From: a virus
Length of the DNA: 26,342 bases
Direction: 5' to 3' (one strand)
Virus record (IMG/VR): IMGVR_UViG_3300042397_001420
Coordinates: 1-26,342 of that record
How positions within the stretch are numbered: position 1 is the stretch's first letter; each line of letters opens with the position of its first letter. The notes beneath the pieces were generated by a model that saw only the letters and a program-made list of their open reading frames with translations, was not told the DNA's origin and searched no databases. Below, piece by piece: positions 1 through 8,977 of this stretch. The translations under genes and the position numbers were made by a program.

Positions 1-49
1 AATGATTGATGCTACATTGAATTATGATTGGGCATTGTTAAGCTATTAA
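1..49 (+). CDS. 3' end of an upstream gene (partial)
   Basis: Reading frame 2 is open from the window edge to a TAA at 47-49, and the last visible residues are NYDWALLSY. The other two + frames stop within the first 11 nt. A strong terminator follows 25 nt later, as expected after a gene end. The product cannot be identified from so few residues. Its place just before the chaperone pair and tape measure gene would suit a tail tube or other tail protein, but that is inference from typical gene order only. Confidence 0.5.
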   Translation, partial: MIDATLNYDWALLSY

Positions 50-73
50 TCATTATTAAGCTATTATAACAAG

Positions 74-101
74 ATGGGTGGAAGAAATTTCACCCATTTT
101 T
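74..101 (+). terminator. Rho-independent terminator
   Basis: A 10-bp stem (74-83 pairs with 88-97, one G-U pair) closes on a GAAA tetraloop at 84-87. It is followed at once by a run of five T (97-101). It separates the partial upstream gene from the tail/baseplate module, which therefore probably has its own promoter at about 112-139. Confidence 0.88.
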
Positions 102-111
102 ACTGTCTTAC

Positions 112-120
112 ATATTTATA
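112..120 (+). promoter_or_regulatory. ATATTTATA junction motif, candidate phage promoter element
   Basis: ATATTTATA lies just after the terminator and 26 nt before the first baseplate gene, followed by an AT-rich stretch and AAAAGGA as a ribosome binding site. The same core recurs at six other gene junctions in the window. Function is inferred from position only. Confidence 0.4.
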
Positions 121-145
121 ATAAAGTTATATAAAAGGAAAGTTT

Positions 146-913
146 ATGCCAGTAACAGAACGTTTTAATGATAAGAATCTTATCGAATTAGCAAAACAAC
201 AATACGAAAACAAGCAGAGAAGCACAATACCTTCAATTGCTGTAACATTGCCTAGCAAAGGTCTAGTTTATCCAGAATCAAGCCCATTACGAAAAGGCAC
301 TGTAGAAATGCGATACATGACTGCATATGATGAAGATATCCTAACAAATATAACGTATATTAAACAAAATACAGTTTTAGATAAACTTTTGCAGTCTCTG
401 CTATTAGAACCAGTTGATGTTGATGATTTGATTATTTCAGACAAAGAATATCTTATCATTGCAGCACGGGTTCATGGTTTTGGTTCAGAATATACAGTTG
501 CAGTAACAGATCCCGCCACCAATAAAAGTTACATACGAACACTAGATTTATCCAAGTTAACAATGCGTCCGTTTGACATAACATCTAATTCACAAGGTGA
601 ATTTACATATACTGCGGAAGGTATTGACATCAAATTTCGATTTCTTAACAAACGAGAAGTAGATTCAATCTCAGATGAACATACAGTTTCAGATTTTTTA
701 GCGCGTTCGATTGCTGAAGTTAATGGATCCAGAAAACAACACGACATTGAACAATTTATTCGCTATCAAATGACACCATTAGAATCTAGAGCATTTCGCC
801 GTCATGTAGCAGAACATATACCAGGCATAAACTTAGAAGCAACATTCGAAGGTGAAGAGGGAGGCACCTTCACAGCCGGGTTTCCACTTAGATCAGACCT
901 TCTTTGGTTATAA
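146..913 (+). CDS. gp26-like baseplate/tail assembly protein
   Basis: This 255-aa protein resembles the T4 gp26 (T4_baseplate) family. Residues 36-52 hold an LPSKGxxYP..SPLRKG signature, followed by a VEMRYMTAxDEDILT stretch and an IIAARVHGFGSEY segment, all typical of the family. The C-terminus ends hydrophobically in SDLLWL. AAAAGGA about 5 nt upstream supports the ATG at 146. It is followed by a gp51-like frame overlapping its last 62 nt and then by the tape measure gene. That is the T4 order 26-51-...-29, and also the position of tail assembly chaperones in many phages. The role is probably in hub or tail-tube initiation. It is longer than T4 gp26 (208 aa). Confidence 0.75.
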   Translation: MPVTERFNDKNLIELAKQQYENKQRSTIPSIAVTLPSKGLVYPESSPLRKGTVEMRYMTAYDEDILTNITYIKQNTVLDKLLQSLLLEPVDVDDLIISDKEYLIIAARVHGFGSEYTVAVTDPATNKSYIRTLDLSKLTMRPFDITSNSQGEFTYTAEGIDIKFRFLNKREVDSISDEHTVSDFLARSIAEVNGSRKQHDIEQFIRYQMTPLESRAFRRHVAEHIPGINLEATFEGEEGGTFTAGFPLRSDLLWL

Positions 914-1127
914 GCCAGAAGACCGCGTTGCATTGCACGAAAACATATTCAACATGATTTGGTGGGGCGAAGGACGTTGGGACTGGGATACTATATATAA
1001 TATGCCTATACCTATCCGCAAACTGTGGACTAAGAAAGTCAATGACATCATTGAAGCTCGCAATCCAAAAAATACAGGAACTAACAACACAGGCCCTAAA
1101 CGAGCTGCACCCAGAAAAACCCAGTAA
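852..1127 (+). CDS. gp51-like hub assembly protein, possibly made by frameshift
   Basis: This frame encodes a short protein with the pattern ALHENIFNMIWWGEG, a tryptophan-rich turn, then YNMPIPIRKLW. That is the shape of the small gp51-type baseplate hub assembly proteins that follow gp26 in T4-like phages. The tail after about residue 70 is Asn/Lys/Pro rich. The only start upstream of the conserved part is GTG at 852 with no spaced Shine-Dalgarno sequence; a TTG at 933 and an ATG at 954 would cut into the conserved region. A GGAGG at 860-864 has no start codon at the right distance. Expression as a +1 (or -2) frameshift extension of the preceding gene is therefore an open alternative. Confidence 0.65.
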   Translation: MKREAPSQPGFHLDQTFFGYKPEDRVALHENIFNMIWWGEGRWDWDTIYNMPIPIRKLWTKKVNDIIEARNPKNTGTNNTGPKRAAPRKTQ

Positions 1128-1130
1128 CAG

Positions 1131-1139
1131 ATATTTATG
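1131..1139 (+). promoter_or_regulatory. ATATTTATG junction motif
   Basis: This copy of the ATATTTAT core lies between the gp51-like stop (1127) and the first ATG of the tape measure gene (1145). It could be a promoter or translation-initiation element; no function is shown by the sequence. Confidence 0.3.
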
Positions 1140-1144
1140 ATTAT

Positions 1145-3055
1145 ATGATGCATTCACACTACATACTGATTTCCCGTTTAAAACATCAACCGCGTCATGG
1201 TATGCCTGATGATGATATGTCTAAGCGATACATTGGTAATATGGAAGCTATGAAATTAGCATTACAATCAGATGTAAATGCAATAGAACAGTCAATTGAT
1301 AAATTAGCTAATGTAATTTTATCTGACTTTTCAAAAGTTGCTAGCACATTAGCTAATGAATCATTAGCGATACAAATGGGAATTGGAAAACTAGCTAAAG
1401 TTTTCGAAGACACTGCCGGGGCAGCTACTAAATTAATTGAACAAGCTACATATCTAGAACAGAGAAATAAAGAACTTAATAAATCATTTCGAATAAATTC
1501 CGCAGAAGCGGCAACATTAGGCGAATCATATGATGCTCTAGCAGTTAGTTTAGGTACGGGAGGTGCTCAAATCCGGAAAACCGGAATGCGAATCGAAAAA
1601 GATCTATTGCCAGGAATGGGTAAAATCATAGCTCAAAACAGCAAGTTTGGTAAAGGTATATTGATGTCTAACACATTGTTAGAAGAACATCTAGGCGTAA
1701 CCGGCGAAGCTGCTTTAAATTATGAACTTTATGCTGCCGGAATGGATAAATCAAGTATGGGCATGATAGGAGCGACTAATGAATTAGCAGATCGACTTGA
1801 AAAAACAACAGGCATGACCGGACAATTTAGTTCAATATTGCAAGATGTTGCTATGCTAGGAGCTGATATTCAAATGCAATATAAAAAAATGCCTGGTCAA
1901 TTAGAATTAGCAGTTGTTAAAGCTAAAGTTTTAGGCGTTACATTCAAACAACTTGATGCAACTGCAAAAGGTTTTTTAAACATAGAAGAATCTGTAAATA
2001 ATGAATTAGAATATCAATTAATCAGTGGTAAACGTTTAATAGATCAAAACGGGCAAAGTATAGCTCAAAAATTCCAAGAAGCAAAATTAGCTGGCAATCC
2101 ACTAAAAATGGCAGAAGCCATGAATGATGTTTATGAATCACAGCAAGATATATTAGAAGGCAATAATTTTTATGCTAAAGAACAATTAGCGAAAACATTA
2201 GGTATGACTGAAGAGGCATTGATGAAATCATATCAAATGCAAAAGTTGTATAAAAAAACCGGAATGGATACTGCTAGTGTTGATAAATTGTTAGCAATGT
2301 CGCCAGAAGATTTTGCAAAATCATACGAACAAATGACTGACGATCAAAAGGCTACATTTGATCAAATTAAAAAAGAACAAAGTCAAAAGACAACAGACCA
2401 ACTAGCAGCAGATTTTTATAATGCTGCACTCACGAATGGAATTCGAATAGCAGTTGGAACTGCCCCTGGATCTCAAGCAGCTGCTATTAAAGAATCACAA
2501 AGTGCAATTTTAGGCGCTGATAAAACAGGCGGAGCTGGCACATTCGTCGGAGCTTCAGCTGATATAGCATCAATGGGTATGAAAGGATCTTTAGCTTCTA
2601 TAGTAGGGGCAAGTCAATTAATGGGAGGTGCTTCAACTGTAGTAACTACAAATCTAAAAGGATTAGGCGATCAAATTCCAATATTTGGAACAGCATTAAC
2701 AACTGCTACAGAAAAATTAAAAGCATTTTCTGATGTTGTTTTTCGTTCCACCGCCACCGGAACAACAGGAAAAGATGCGGTCATGGTCAATGATGGTGTA
2801 ATCCAATTCCATCCGGCAGATAAATTTGCAACCGTGCCAGATGGTGCAGCATTACTTGCTAGCACAGGCACCGGACAATTAGCATCAGCAGTTGATTCAA
2901 TGACCGGAGGCAAAACTGCAGTGGTAGATCCTCTTCCAATTGCCCGAACTGTAGCAGCAGAAATTAAAAATGCATTGGCAGGTATGATATTAGTACTAGA
3001 TGGATACAACTTAACAAAAGCAATAGAATTTTCTAATCGATCAATAAACGGATAA
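1145..3055 (+). CDS. Tail tape measure-like protein
   Basis: This 636-aa protein is Ala/Leu/Lys/Met rich, with long predicted helical and coiled-coil stretches (about 40-330, including LEQRNKELNK and repeated KLA/KAK segments) and a Gly/Ala/Thr-rich, partly hydrophobic C-terminal third. With its position after the gp26/gp51-like pair and before the tube cap, this fits a tape measure protein (T4 gp29 analogue, 590 aa). If it sets tail length in the usual way, the tail should be close to T4's. No lysozyme or peptidase motif is visible. The start is uncertain: ATG at 1145 gives the longest frame, but ATGs at 1202 and 1217 are equally plausible, none having a good ribosome binding site. Confidence 0.7.
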   Translation: MMHSHYILISRLKHQPRHGMPDDDMSKRYIGNMEAMKLALQSDVNAIEQSIDKLANVILSDFSKVASTLANESLAIQMGIGKLAKVFEDTAGAATKLIEQATYLEQRNKELNKSFRINSAEAATLGESYDALAVSLGTGGAQIRKTGMRIEKDLLPGMGKIIAQNSKFGKGILMSNTLLEEHLGVTGEAALNYELYAAGMDKSSMGMIGATNELADRLEKTTGMTGQFSSILQDVAMLGADIQMQYKKMPGQLELAVVKAKVLGVTFKQLDATAKGFLNIEESVNNELEYQLISGKRLIDQNGQSIAQKFQEAKLAGNPLKMAEAMNDVYESQQDILEGNNFYAKEQLAKTLGMTEEALMKSYQMQKLYKKTGMDTASVDKLLAMSPEDFAKSYEQMTDDQKATFDQIKKEQSQKTTDQLAADFYNAALTNGIRIAVGTAPGSQAAAIKESQSAILGADKTGGAGTFVGASADIASMGMKGSLASIVGASQLMGGASTVVTTNLKGLGDQIPIFGTALTTATEKLKAFSDVVFRSTATGTTGKDAVMVNDGVIQFHPADKFATVPDGAALLASTGTGQLASAVDSMTGGKTAVVDPLPIARTVAAEIKNALAGMILVLDGYNLTKAIEFSNRSING

Positions 3056-3060
3056 CTGCA

Positions 3061-4452
3061 ATGAGTTCAACACAATTACATAGCAACATAACACTAAGCT
3101 CAACAAACCAACGACTTATTGGTTTAGGTGCAACCGTTATTGGTAGTGGATTAGGAGTACCACAAGTAAGTGCAGTATACAACAATTTCATTAATTTAGC
3201 TAATCCTAATGATCCGCCATATTCCACATCACCATTCACTCAGCTTTGGAACTTGCCATGGATCACTCTCAATGATTTTCGTAGCAGAAAAGGCATACGT
3301 AATATTGGGCTTTCTGCAGATACGAGATTAGATGGTGCATCATTACTTGCAAGAAAATTTACAGCAAGAGCGGCACAACTTGCTGCATTATCGGCACAAC
3401 CAGGCGGCGCATATACCATATTCAATCGAGATGGTTTTGGTAAATATGGTTATGGTTGGGGAGATCATGGAAATCCATATGCACTTCGCAATGATTTTAC
3501 TCAACAAAGTCATGTTGCAACACGTTGGTCGAGCGCAGATAAAACATGGAAACCTGTCATTCACCCACTATCGATAGCAACACCATTCCGCGGAGATAAA
3601 GTCAATGTTATTGATTATCAACCAAATGGTAATTTAGGTGCTATATATAAATGGAAAAATCATGTAATCGGATTATCCGATATCGGATTTCAAGAAACTC
3701 AAGATTTCATTAAATTCTTCTTTACTGGACCTAAATTAGCCCCGCATTTAAAAGAAGATGAAACTGCAAAAGATGATGTTATTGTTTTTCGTGCAACACT
3801 CGGAAGCATTTCAGACACATTTAATCCACAATGGAATGCAGTACAATTAATGGGTCGTGCAGATCCAAATTATCATTACTCCGGGTATAGCAGAGATATG
3901 AGTATGGATTTTACAGTATATGCAACGGACCGAGATGAATTAAAACCTATATATCGTAAATTGAATGCTCTTGCTGGATATACAACACCAGAATATGCAA
4001 GTGATACTATAGGATTTAAAGGTCCATGGATGCGCATAACGGTTGGAGATTTATACAATCAAATGCCAGTTATCATATCTAGTTTATCATATACATTGGG
4101 TGATGCAGATTCGCCATGGGAAATCAACATGGAAGATGATCCAACCATGATGCAAGTACCATTAATGGTTAAAGTTTCAATTGCATTCAATGTAATTGGA
4201 GATTGGCTTCCGCAGAAAGGAGGTCAATTCTATTCATTATCAAAACGATTTGATGAGTTCGGATCATTACCTGGAACTGATAATTGGTTGAGTGATGGTA
4301 TACAAGAACGAACAAATAACCAACTCAGAATAGACAAATTCAATAGAGAAGCAAAAGCTGCATTAGAAAAAAATCAACAATATAAATCAACAAATAAACC
4401 ACAATTAACTACTCGTGAAATGCCCGGTGAACTTGTATTAAATAAAAAATAA
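3061..4452 (+). CDS. Baseplate tail-tube cap protein (gp48/gp54-like)
   Basis: This is a 463-aa protein. The N-terminal part has a TQLWNLPWITLNDFRSRKG segment. The region at about 285-380 carries YSRDMSMDFTVYATDRDELKPIYRKL..LAG.T.PEY, then a WMRITVGDLYNQMPVIISSLSYTL strand pattern and WEINMEDD. This is the C-terminal pattern of the T4 gp48/gp54 tail-tube initiator and cap family. The final 80 residues are Lys/Asn/Gln rich. It lies 5 nt after the tape measure gene and 1 nt before the LysM-like gene, so it belongs to one translational unit. Which T4 protein (48 or 54) it corresponds to cannot be settled here. Confidence 0.72.
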   Translation: MSSTQLHSNITLSSTNQRLIGLGATVIGSGLGVPQVSAVYNNFINLANPNDPPYSTSPFTQLWNLPWITLNDFRSRKGIRNIGLSADTRLDGASLLARKFTARAAQLAALSAQPGGAYTIFNRDGFGKYGYGWGDHGNPYALRNDFTQQSHVATRWSSADKTWKPVIHPLSIATPFRGDKVNVIDYQPNGNLGAIYKWKNHVIGLSDIGFQETQDFIKFFFTGPKLAPHLKEDETAKDDVIVFRATLGSISDTFNPQWNAVQLMGRADPNYHYSGYSRDMSMDFTVYATDRDELKPIYRKLNALAGYTTPEYASDTIGFKGPWMRITVGDLYNQMPVIISSLSYTLGDADSPWEINMEDDPTMMQVPLMVKVSIAFNVIGDWLPQKGGQFYSLSKRFDEFGSLPGTDNWLSDGIQERTNNQLRIDKFNREAKAALEKNQQYKSTNKPQLTTREMPGELVLNKK

Positions 4453-4453
4453 A

Positions 4454-4750
4454 ATGAGATACGCAACTACAAATCAATTGAAAACGCCATCCGGTAAGCG
4501 CCGATTAGAAACTACTATATTTCCTAGTGTTCCGCCATCTGCAGCAGATACATTCATTCAAATTCTTACACCAGAGCGTTTAGATCGTTTAGCTGTAAAT
4601 TTTTATGATGATGTTGCGGCGTGGTGGATCATTGCAGCATCAAACAATATACCACGTGGAACATTTATAGTACCAGCTAATACCGTGTTACGAATGCCAC
4701 CTAAACCCAATGTTATAGAACTAATTAGAACCGCAAATTTAACAAGATGA
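4454..4750 (+). CDS. LysM-like baseplate protein (gp53/gpX type)
   Basis: This 98-aa protein has one LysM-like unit at about 38-85: ERLDRLAVNFYDDVAAWWIIAA, then NNIPRGTFIVPANTVLRMP. The same arrangement is found at the C-terminus of T4 gp53 and in the small gpX tail proteins of P2-type phages, where it is structural and sits at the baseplate. It is immediately followed by the hub gene with a 4-nt overlap. There is no Shine-Dalgarno; the start follows the preceding stop by 1 nt, suggesting coupling. Confidence 0.7.
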   Translation: MRYATTNQLKTPSGKRRLETTIFPSVPPSAADTFIQILTPERLDRLAVNFYDDVAAWWIIAASNNIPRGTFIVPANTVLRMPPKPNVIELIRTANLTR

Positions 4751-7005
4751 GTCAAATATTTTATTCACAAGTAGACCCAAACTTACAGCAAGAATTGCTT
4801 CTTCGCGCCAGCGCCGGCAAAACAGACCGTTCTGAAACGGCACTTCGTTACATGACCGAGAAGATTGCAAATGCTGAAGTAACGGCTTATGAAGGTAATC
4901 GTCGGGATGCTACTAAAATTGTACATACATTAGGCGGCAAAACCGTATTAACTGGAGAATATTTACCAGGAGGCGATTACGGATTCTTATCAGAACGACC
5001 ATATACATTAGCAGAAACGCGTTGGACTACTGGAGTTTTAGATGATTCGGTAACAGTCGCAGCACAAACTAAAACAGAAAAATTAAACAATACATCATAT
5101 CGTATTCCTCCATTTATTAACGGGGTCGAATTAGCGATCAATGATAATTCTAGAGGTTTAACTAACAAAGCAACTATCAACATAATTATTCCGAATCCAG
5201 AACGTGATTTAGATTTCATGGAAAGTGTGTATGCTCGTCCCGGACGTTATTGTTCTTTATTAATAGCTCATCCAGATTCAGCCTTAATGACACGAGATGT
5301 AGCAAATGTTAATGGATTATTAGATCAAAAATCATTACCAAATTTTGAATTTCTAAAAGAAAATAGTTCAATAACTAAGCAAGAATATGATGAACTACGA
5401 AAGATGAATGAAATACGTTTTGAAGGTTTGATAACATCATTTGAATATCAATACACACAAGATGGTTCAGTTACAATGACAGTTTATATTCTAGGTACAA
5501 GCATGGTGTATACAGATCTGTCAATGATTATGCAAACTGGAACGGCTGCTGAAGTCTCTGCATCACAAGATCCAGAAATAGTTGACCAAGCAAAATCATT
5601 TTACCAAGCAATATATGATGAAGTATCTACATTATATAAACTTAAAACTGATGAAACTGGCGTTAAATGGGCGTTTGGTCTAAGTCAAGGTTTTGACCGA
5701 AACAATCCAAAAGCATATTTTGCTGGCCATACTAGTATTACCGGAAATTCGAACATGTTTATCAATCTTAATTATTTGATGTCATTTATTAATAGAAAGA
5801 TTTTAACCAAAATTAAATTAAATGTTGATAAACCAACAATATTAACAAGCGCTAACAACAATATACGATGTAACTATTATCCTAATTTATGTTCTTCAGA
5901 TCCAGATAACATTTTACTACCTGGACATATCGTCAATCCAACTGCAAATGTAGGCACAGATTGTTATGGGTGGTTTAACAAGAAAAATACGAAATTTAAT
6001 TTAGAGAAAGATAAAAAGCCAGCTAGGAAATGGTTTCCAAATTTAGATTTTACTAAAGATGTGTTATCAGAGTTATCCGTTACGCCTACTTTTTATCCGA
6101 CTGCTAGAGAAAAAGCAGTATCTCAACGAAATGACGATTCCGGCCGACCTGGGCACATCATGATAAATTTAAAAGTCGTTGAAACTATTATTAATGAATT
6201 AGCTGGAACTAAGGATCAATTTACAGTAAAAGCTTTTTTAGAACGCATTAGCGCTAAAATTAATTCAGCAACAGGCGGTGCAATTGATTTAAAACTAACA
6301 GCAGATCCATCATATCCATTATTAATGTATTTTCGAGATGCTAATTGGATATTTGATCCATCCAATCCAAAACCACAACCATTTTTGATTCCGATGTTTG
6401 CAAATGATCCACGTGGTACTATAGTTAGAGATTTCAAACTTTCTGCTAAACTACCAAGTAATGCACAAAGTTTAATGTATGCTATCAACAGCAGTGACAA
6501 GGTTACGGAAGATCAGGTAGCTCCATATATGAATTTCATGTACAATAATGCAGCAACAAAACGAAGTGGCACTGGAGCTAATACTACTGATACGGTTGTT
6601 TATGGTGATAAAGAAATGACTCGTAAACTTGCAGAACAATACAAAGAAACTCACGAAAAATATCTAAAACAACTGCATGATGCTCGAGAAGCTTTCGGTG
6701 CAGATCCGACAAACACTCAGAAACAAATTTCATTGGCAGCTGCATTGAAAAAATACATACAATATCCACGTCCAACCATAGAACAGAGCAACCAACTTGC
6801 AGCACCAGTATTTCCAATTGATGCTGAATTTACAATTGATGGCATTAATGGATTTCGTTACGGAGATATTGTAGATTTTCCAGGAATACCAGAAAAATAC
6901 AGAAGATGCACAACATTCACCATAAAAGGTATATCGCATAGTGTATCAGAAGCAGGAGAATGGACAACTAAAGTTTCATGCATGATGCGACCAAGATTTG
7001 ATTGA
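4747..7005 (+). CDS. Baseplate hub protein
   Basis: At 752 aa this is the largest baseplate protein here. About residues 125-190 form a structural domain (FINGVELAINDN..., IIIPNPERDLDFMESVYARPG). The last 60 residues read FTIDGINGFRYGDIVDF..IPEKYRR, then FTIKGISHSVS..GEWTTKVSCMMRP. That is the closing domain of gp27/gpD-type hub proteins, in which a final beta domain handles the tube/spike interface. A Lys/Glu-rich helical insert lies at about 620-665. The ATG overlaps the LysM-like stop by 4 nt. No lysozyme domain is visible, so any cell-wall activity must reside elsewhere. Confidence 0.7.
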   Translation: MSQIFYSQVDPNLQQELLLRASAGKTDRSETALRYMTEKIANAEVTAYEGNRRDATKIVHTLGGKTVLTGEYLPGGDYGFLSERPYTLAETRWTTGVLDDSVTVAAQTKTEKLNNTSYRIPPFINGVELAINDNSRGLTNKATINIIIPNPERDLDFMESVYARPGRYCSLLIAHPDSALMTRDVANVNGLLDQKSLPNFEFLKENSSITKQEYDELRKMNEIRFEGLITSFEYQYTQDGSVTMTVYILGTSMVYTDLSMIMQTGTAAEVSASQDPEIVDQAKSFYQAIYDEVSTLYKLKTDETGVKWAFGLSQGFDRNNPKAYFAGHTSITGNSNMFINLNYLMSFINRKILTKIKLNVDKPTILTSANNNIRCNYYPNLCSSDPDNILLPGHIVNPTANVGTDCYGWFNKKNTKFNLEKDKKPARKWFPNLDFTKDVLSELSVTPTFYPTAREKAVSQRNDDSGRPGHIMINLKVVETIINELAGTKDQFTVKAFLERISAKINSATGGAIDLKLTADPSYPLLMYFRDANWIFDPSNPKPQPFLIPMFANDPRGTIVRDFKLSAKLPSNAQSLMYAINSSDKVTEDQVAPYMNFMYNNAATKRSGTGANTTDTVVYGDKEMTRKLAEQYKETHEKYLKQLHDAREAFGADPTNTQKQISLAAALKKYIQYPRPTIEQSNQLAAPVFPIDAEFTIDGINGFRYGDIVDFPGIPEKYRRCTTFTIKGISHSVSEAGEWTTKVSCMMRPRFD

Positions 7006-7006
7006 T

Positions 7007-7621
7007 ATGGATACTAGAATTAAAATACGATATAGTGTTGCTGAAACACGAAACAACTTGTATACTTATGGGGGAGAATGGCAAACTGAAGATGGTGTGG
7101 AATATCGCGGACTATATCATCAATATACTACTACACAAGAAACATTCACACAACCAACGTGGCGACCTAACATATCACGTCGATTAGTTGCATTGAAACA
7201 ACAACCGGAACTTGTTAAACAATATGTACAAGTTCAACCAAATGTCGATGTAAACTTTCAAACACCAAGACCCGTAGCAATTCGCATTACAGAATCACAA
7301 CGAAAAGATGGTTTCATCATGCGGTATTTCTTGAAAAAGATCAATGAAACCGTAATCATTGAAGTATCTCAAGAACAATATACATCATATCAAAATCAAC
7401 GCATTGATAACAACATGTACACTGCAGCTGCATTGCGATGGCAGATTACAGGTCCACTGCAAACCGTAACTGTTCCTGTAAAAGTCACCGGAGTTCTAGA
7501 TGCAAATCGGCAATCAATCAAACAGATAGAAAAACAGATTCCTGGTATTAGTTCTAAATTGACAAATCTAACAGAATTTTATTCAGACACAGATTATGTA
7601 GTGCCTAGAAATATCAATTAA
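7007..7621 (+). CDS. Unknown, probable virion/baseplate protein
   Basis: This is a 204-aa protein if started at the ATG at 7007; a TTG at 6998 would extend it into the hub gene. It begins with an RYSVAETRNNLYTYGGEWQTEDG..Y.GLYHQYTT segment, a pattern I associate with structural proteins of marine T4-like phages, followed by beta-rich sequence and a small C-terminal helix. It has no signal peptide, transmembrane segment or catalytic motif. It is the last gene of the tail block and ends 36 nt before the polymerase-like gene. A virion role is inferred from context. Confidence 0.6.
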   Translation: MDTRIKIRYSVAETRNNLYTYGGEWQTEDGVEYRGLYHQYTTTQETFTQPTWRPNISRRLVALKQQPELVKQYVQVQPNVDVNFQTPRPVAIRITESQRKDGFIMRYFLKKINETVIIEVSQEQYTSYQNQRIDNNMYTAAALRWQITGPLQTVTVPVKVTGVLDANRQSIKQIEKQIPGISSKLTNLTEFYSDTDYVVPRNIN

Positions 7622-7657
7622 ATTTGGATTTCTGCATTATTTTTCATATTATTTAGT

Positions 7658-8977
7658 ATGATACTGGACCATGAACAAGATGCACTAAATCTGCTAAAAA
7701 GAATTGCAGAGCAGAAAACCTTGTTCGTACCAATATTTGCAAGTCCAACGCATCATGTATCGCATAATCCACTGATTGCATTATACATATACAATGAAGC
7801 AGATGAATACATTGTTCCATTCCGACATACTGAACAAGTAAGGGGCTTTCCTGAGCTTGTACCGCAGTTTTTAGCAATGGAGAATATCTTTGTTCATGAC
7901 AAGAAGCAATGGCTTCAAACGGGAGGTAATGCGTCTGTATGGGATGTTAAGACATTGTGGTGGTATACATATGGAGAAGCATATGATGAATCGCATTATC
8001 CAACTGCAGCTCATTCATTTTATTGGAGAAGGCACGGTACAATGCCGCAAGTTAATGCAATTGTTCCTTTGCAACAACATTTAGCAATGTGTCAAAAGAT
8101 CCGGCACTATGCTTGGCCAATGTGTGTGAATGCAGAAATGTCAGCATCATATAAACATTTCAATGAAACCTATCCCAAGGTATTTGCTGCAATTGAACAC
8201 AATGGATTGCAAGTTAATGATTCATTTCGAATGCCAGACATACAACATGCAGGACGAGTTTATTCACAATACAATTATCATACAACCACAGGTCGACCTA
8301 GCAATGCATTTCGAGGATTCAATTTTGCAGCAATGAACAAAGAAGATGGAACTCGTGCAGCATTTTCAAGTAGGTTTGAAGTAGGTGCATTAATAGAAAT
8401 GGACTTTGATTCATATCATGTTAGATTGATTGCTCGATTAGTAGGATATGCATTGCCAGCATCATCTATACATGATTATTTAGGACAATTTTATTTTGGT
8501 GTTAGTGAATTGACAGACGAGCAACGAGATGAAAGCAAGGCAATAACATTCAGATTGTTGTATGGAGGTATTGATTCAGAATTCCTATCAATTCCATTCT
8601 TCCGGCAAGTAAATGATTTCATATACACACTATGGAACAAATGGAAAACAAAACGATACATTGAAACACCCGTTCTTAAACGACGATTAACTGCAGACAC
8701 TTTGAAAAATATGACTGCAAACAAATTGTTCAATTACTACCTACAAGCCACTGAGACCGAAGTGTCTGTTGAAAAACTCCGGCTAGTACAAGACTTATTA
8801 GAACCATATCAAAGTTGCATGATTCTATATACATATGATTCTGTATTATTTGATGTGACAATGCAAGAAGCAAAACAACTTTTACCAGAAATTAAAGCCA
8901 TATTAGAACAAGGCAATTTCCCGGTCAAAACGAAAGTTGGTGATATTTATGATAAAATGAAAACAATCAATATATGA
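7658..8977 (+). CDS. Family-A (Pol I-like) DNA polymerase, proofreading domain degenerate
   Basis: In this 439-aa protein the polymerase core runs from about 170 to the end. T211-GRPSNAFRGFNF matches the TGRLSSxxPNLQN loop; motif A is D249-FDSYHVRLIAR; IHDYLGQFYFG matches the DIHxxxAxxxFG block; motif B/O-helix is R290-x3-K294-x7-Y302-G; motif C is Y393-D394-S395 in place of HDE. The two metal-binding Asp (249, 394) and the Arg/Lys/Phe/Tyr of the O-helix are kept. The steric-gate Glu of motif A (E710 in E. coli) is His254 and the HDE His/Glu are lost. Residues 22-150 look like a 3'-5' exonuclease fold without its DxE metal ligands. Its stop overlaps the next gene by ATGA. It coexists with a family-B replicase at 23626, so repair or recombination-linked synthesis is likelier than bulk replication. 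Confidence 0.82.
   Translation: MILDHEQDALNLLKRIAEQKTLFVPIFASPTHHVSHNPLIALYIYNEADEYIVPFRHTEQVRGFPELVPQFLAMENIFVHDKKQWLQTGGNASVWDVKTLWWYTYGEAYDESHYPTAAHSFYWRRHGTMPQVNAIVPLQQHLAMCQKIRHYAWPMCVNAEMSASYKHFNETYPKVFAAIEHNGLQVNDSFRMPDIQHAGRVYSQYNYHTTTGRPSNAFRGFNFAAMNKEDGTRAAFSSRFEVGALIEMDFDSYHVRLIARLVGYALPASSIHDYLGQFYFGVSELTDEQRDESKAITFRLLYGGIDSEFLSIPFFRQVNDFIYTLWNKWKTKRYIETPVLKRRLTADTLKNMTANKLFNYYLQATETEVSVEKLRLVQDLLEPYQSCMILYTYDSVLFDVTMQEAKQLLPEIKAILEQGNFPVKTKVGDIYDKMKTINI
8944..8952 (+). promoter_or_regulatory. ATATTTATG motif inside the 3' end of the Pol I-like gene
   Basis: This is the only copy of the ATATTTAT core seen inside a coding region. It still lies only 22 nt ahead of the next start codon (8974), the same spacing range as the intergenic copies. 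Confidence 0.25.

Noticed and set aside
529-747. Open frame on the - strand inside the gp26-like gene, and the many similar - strand frames across the window
   Set aside because: None has a ribosome site, a recognisable product or a place between genes; they mirror well-supported + strand genes.
6998-7006. TTG start for the 7007 gene
   Set aside because: ATG at 7007 directly follows the hub stop and is the simpler start.
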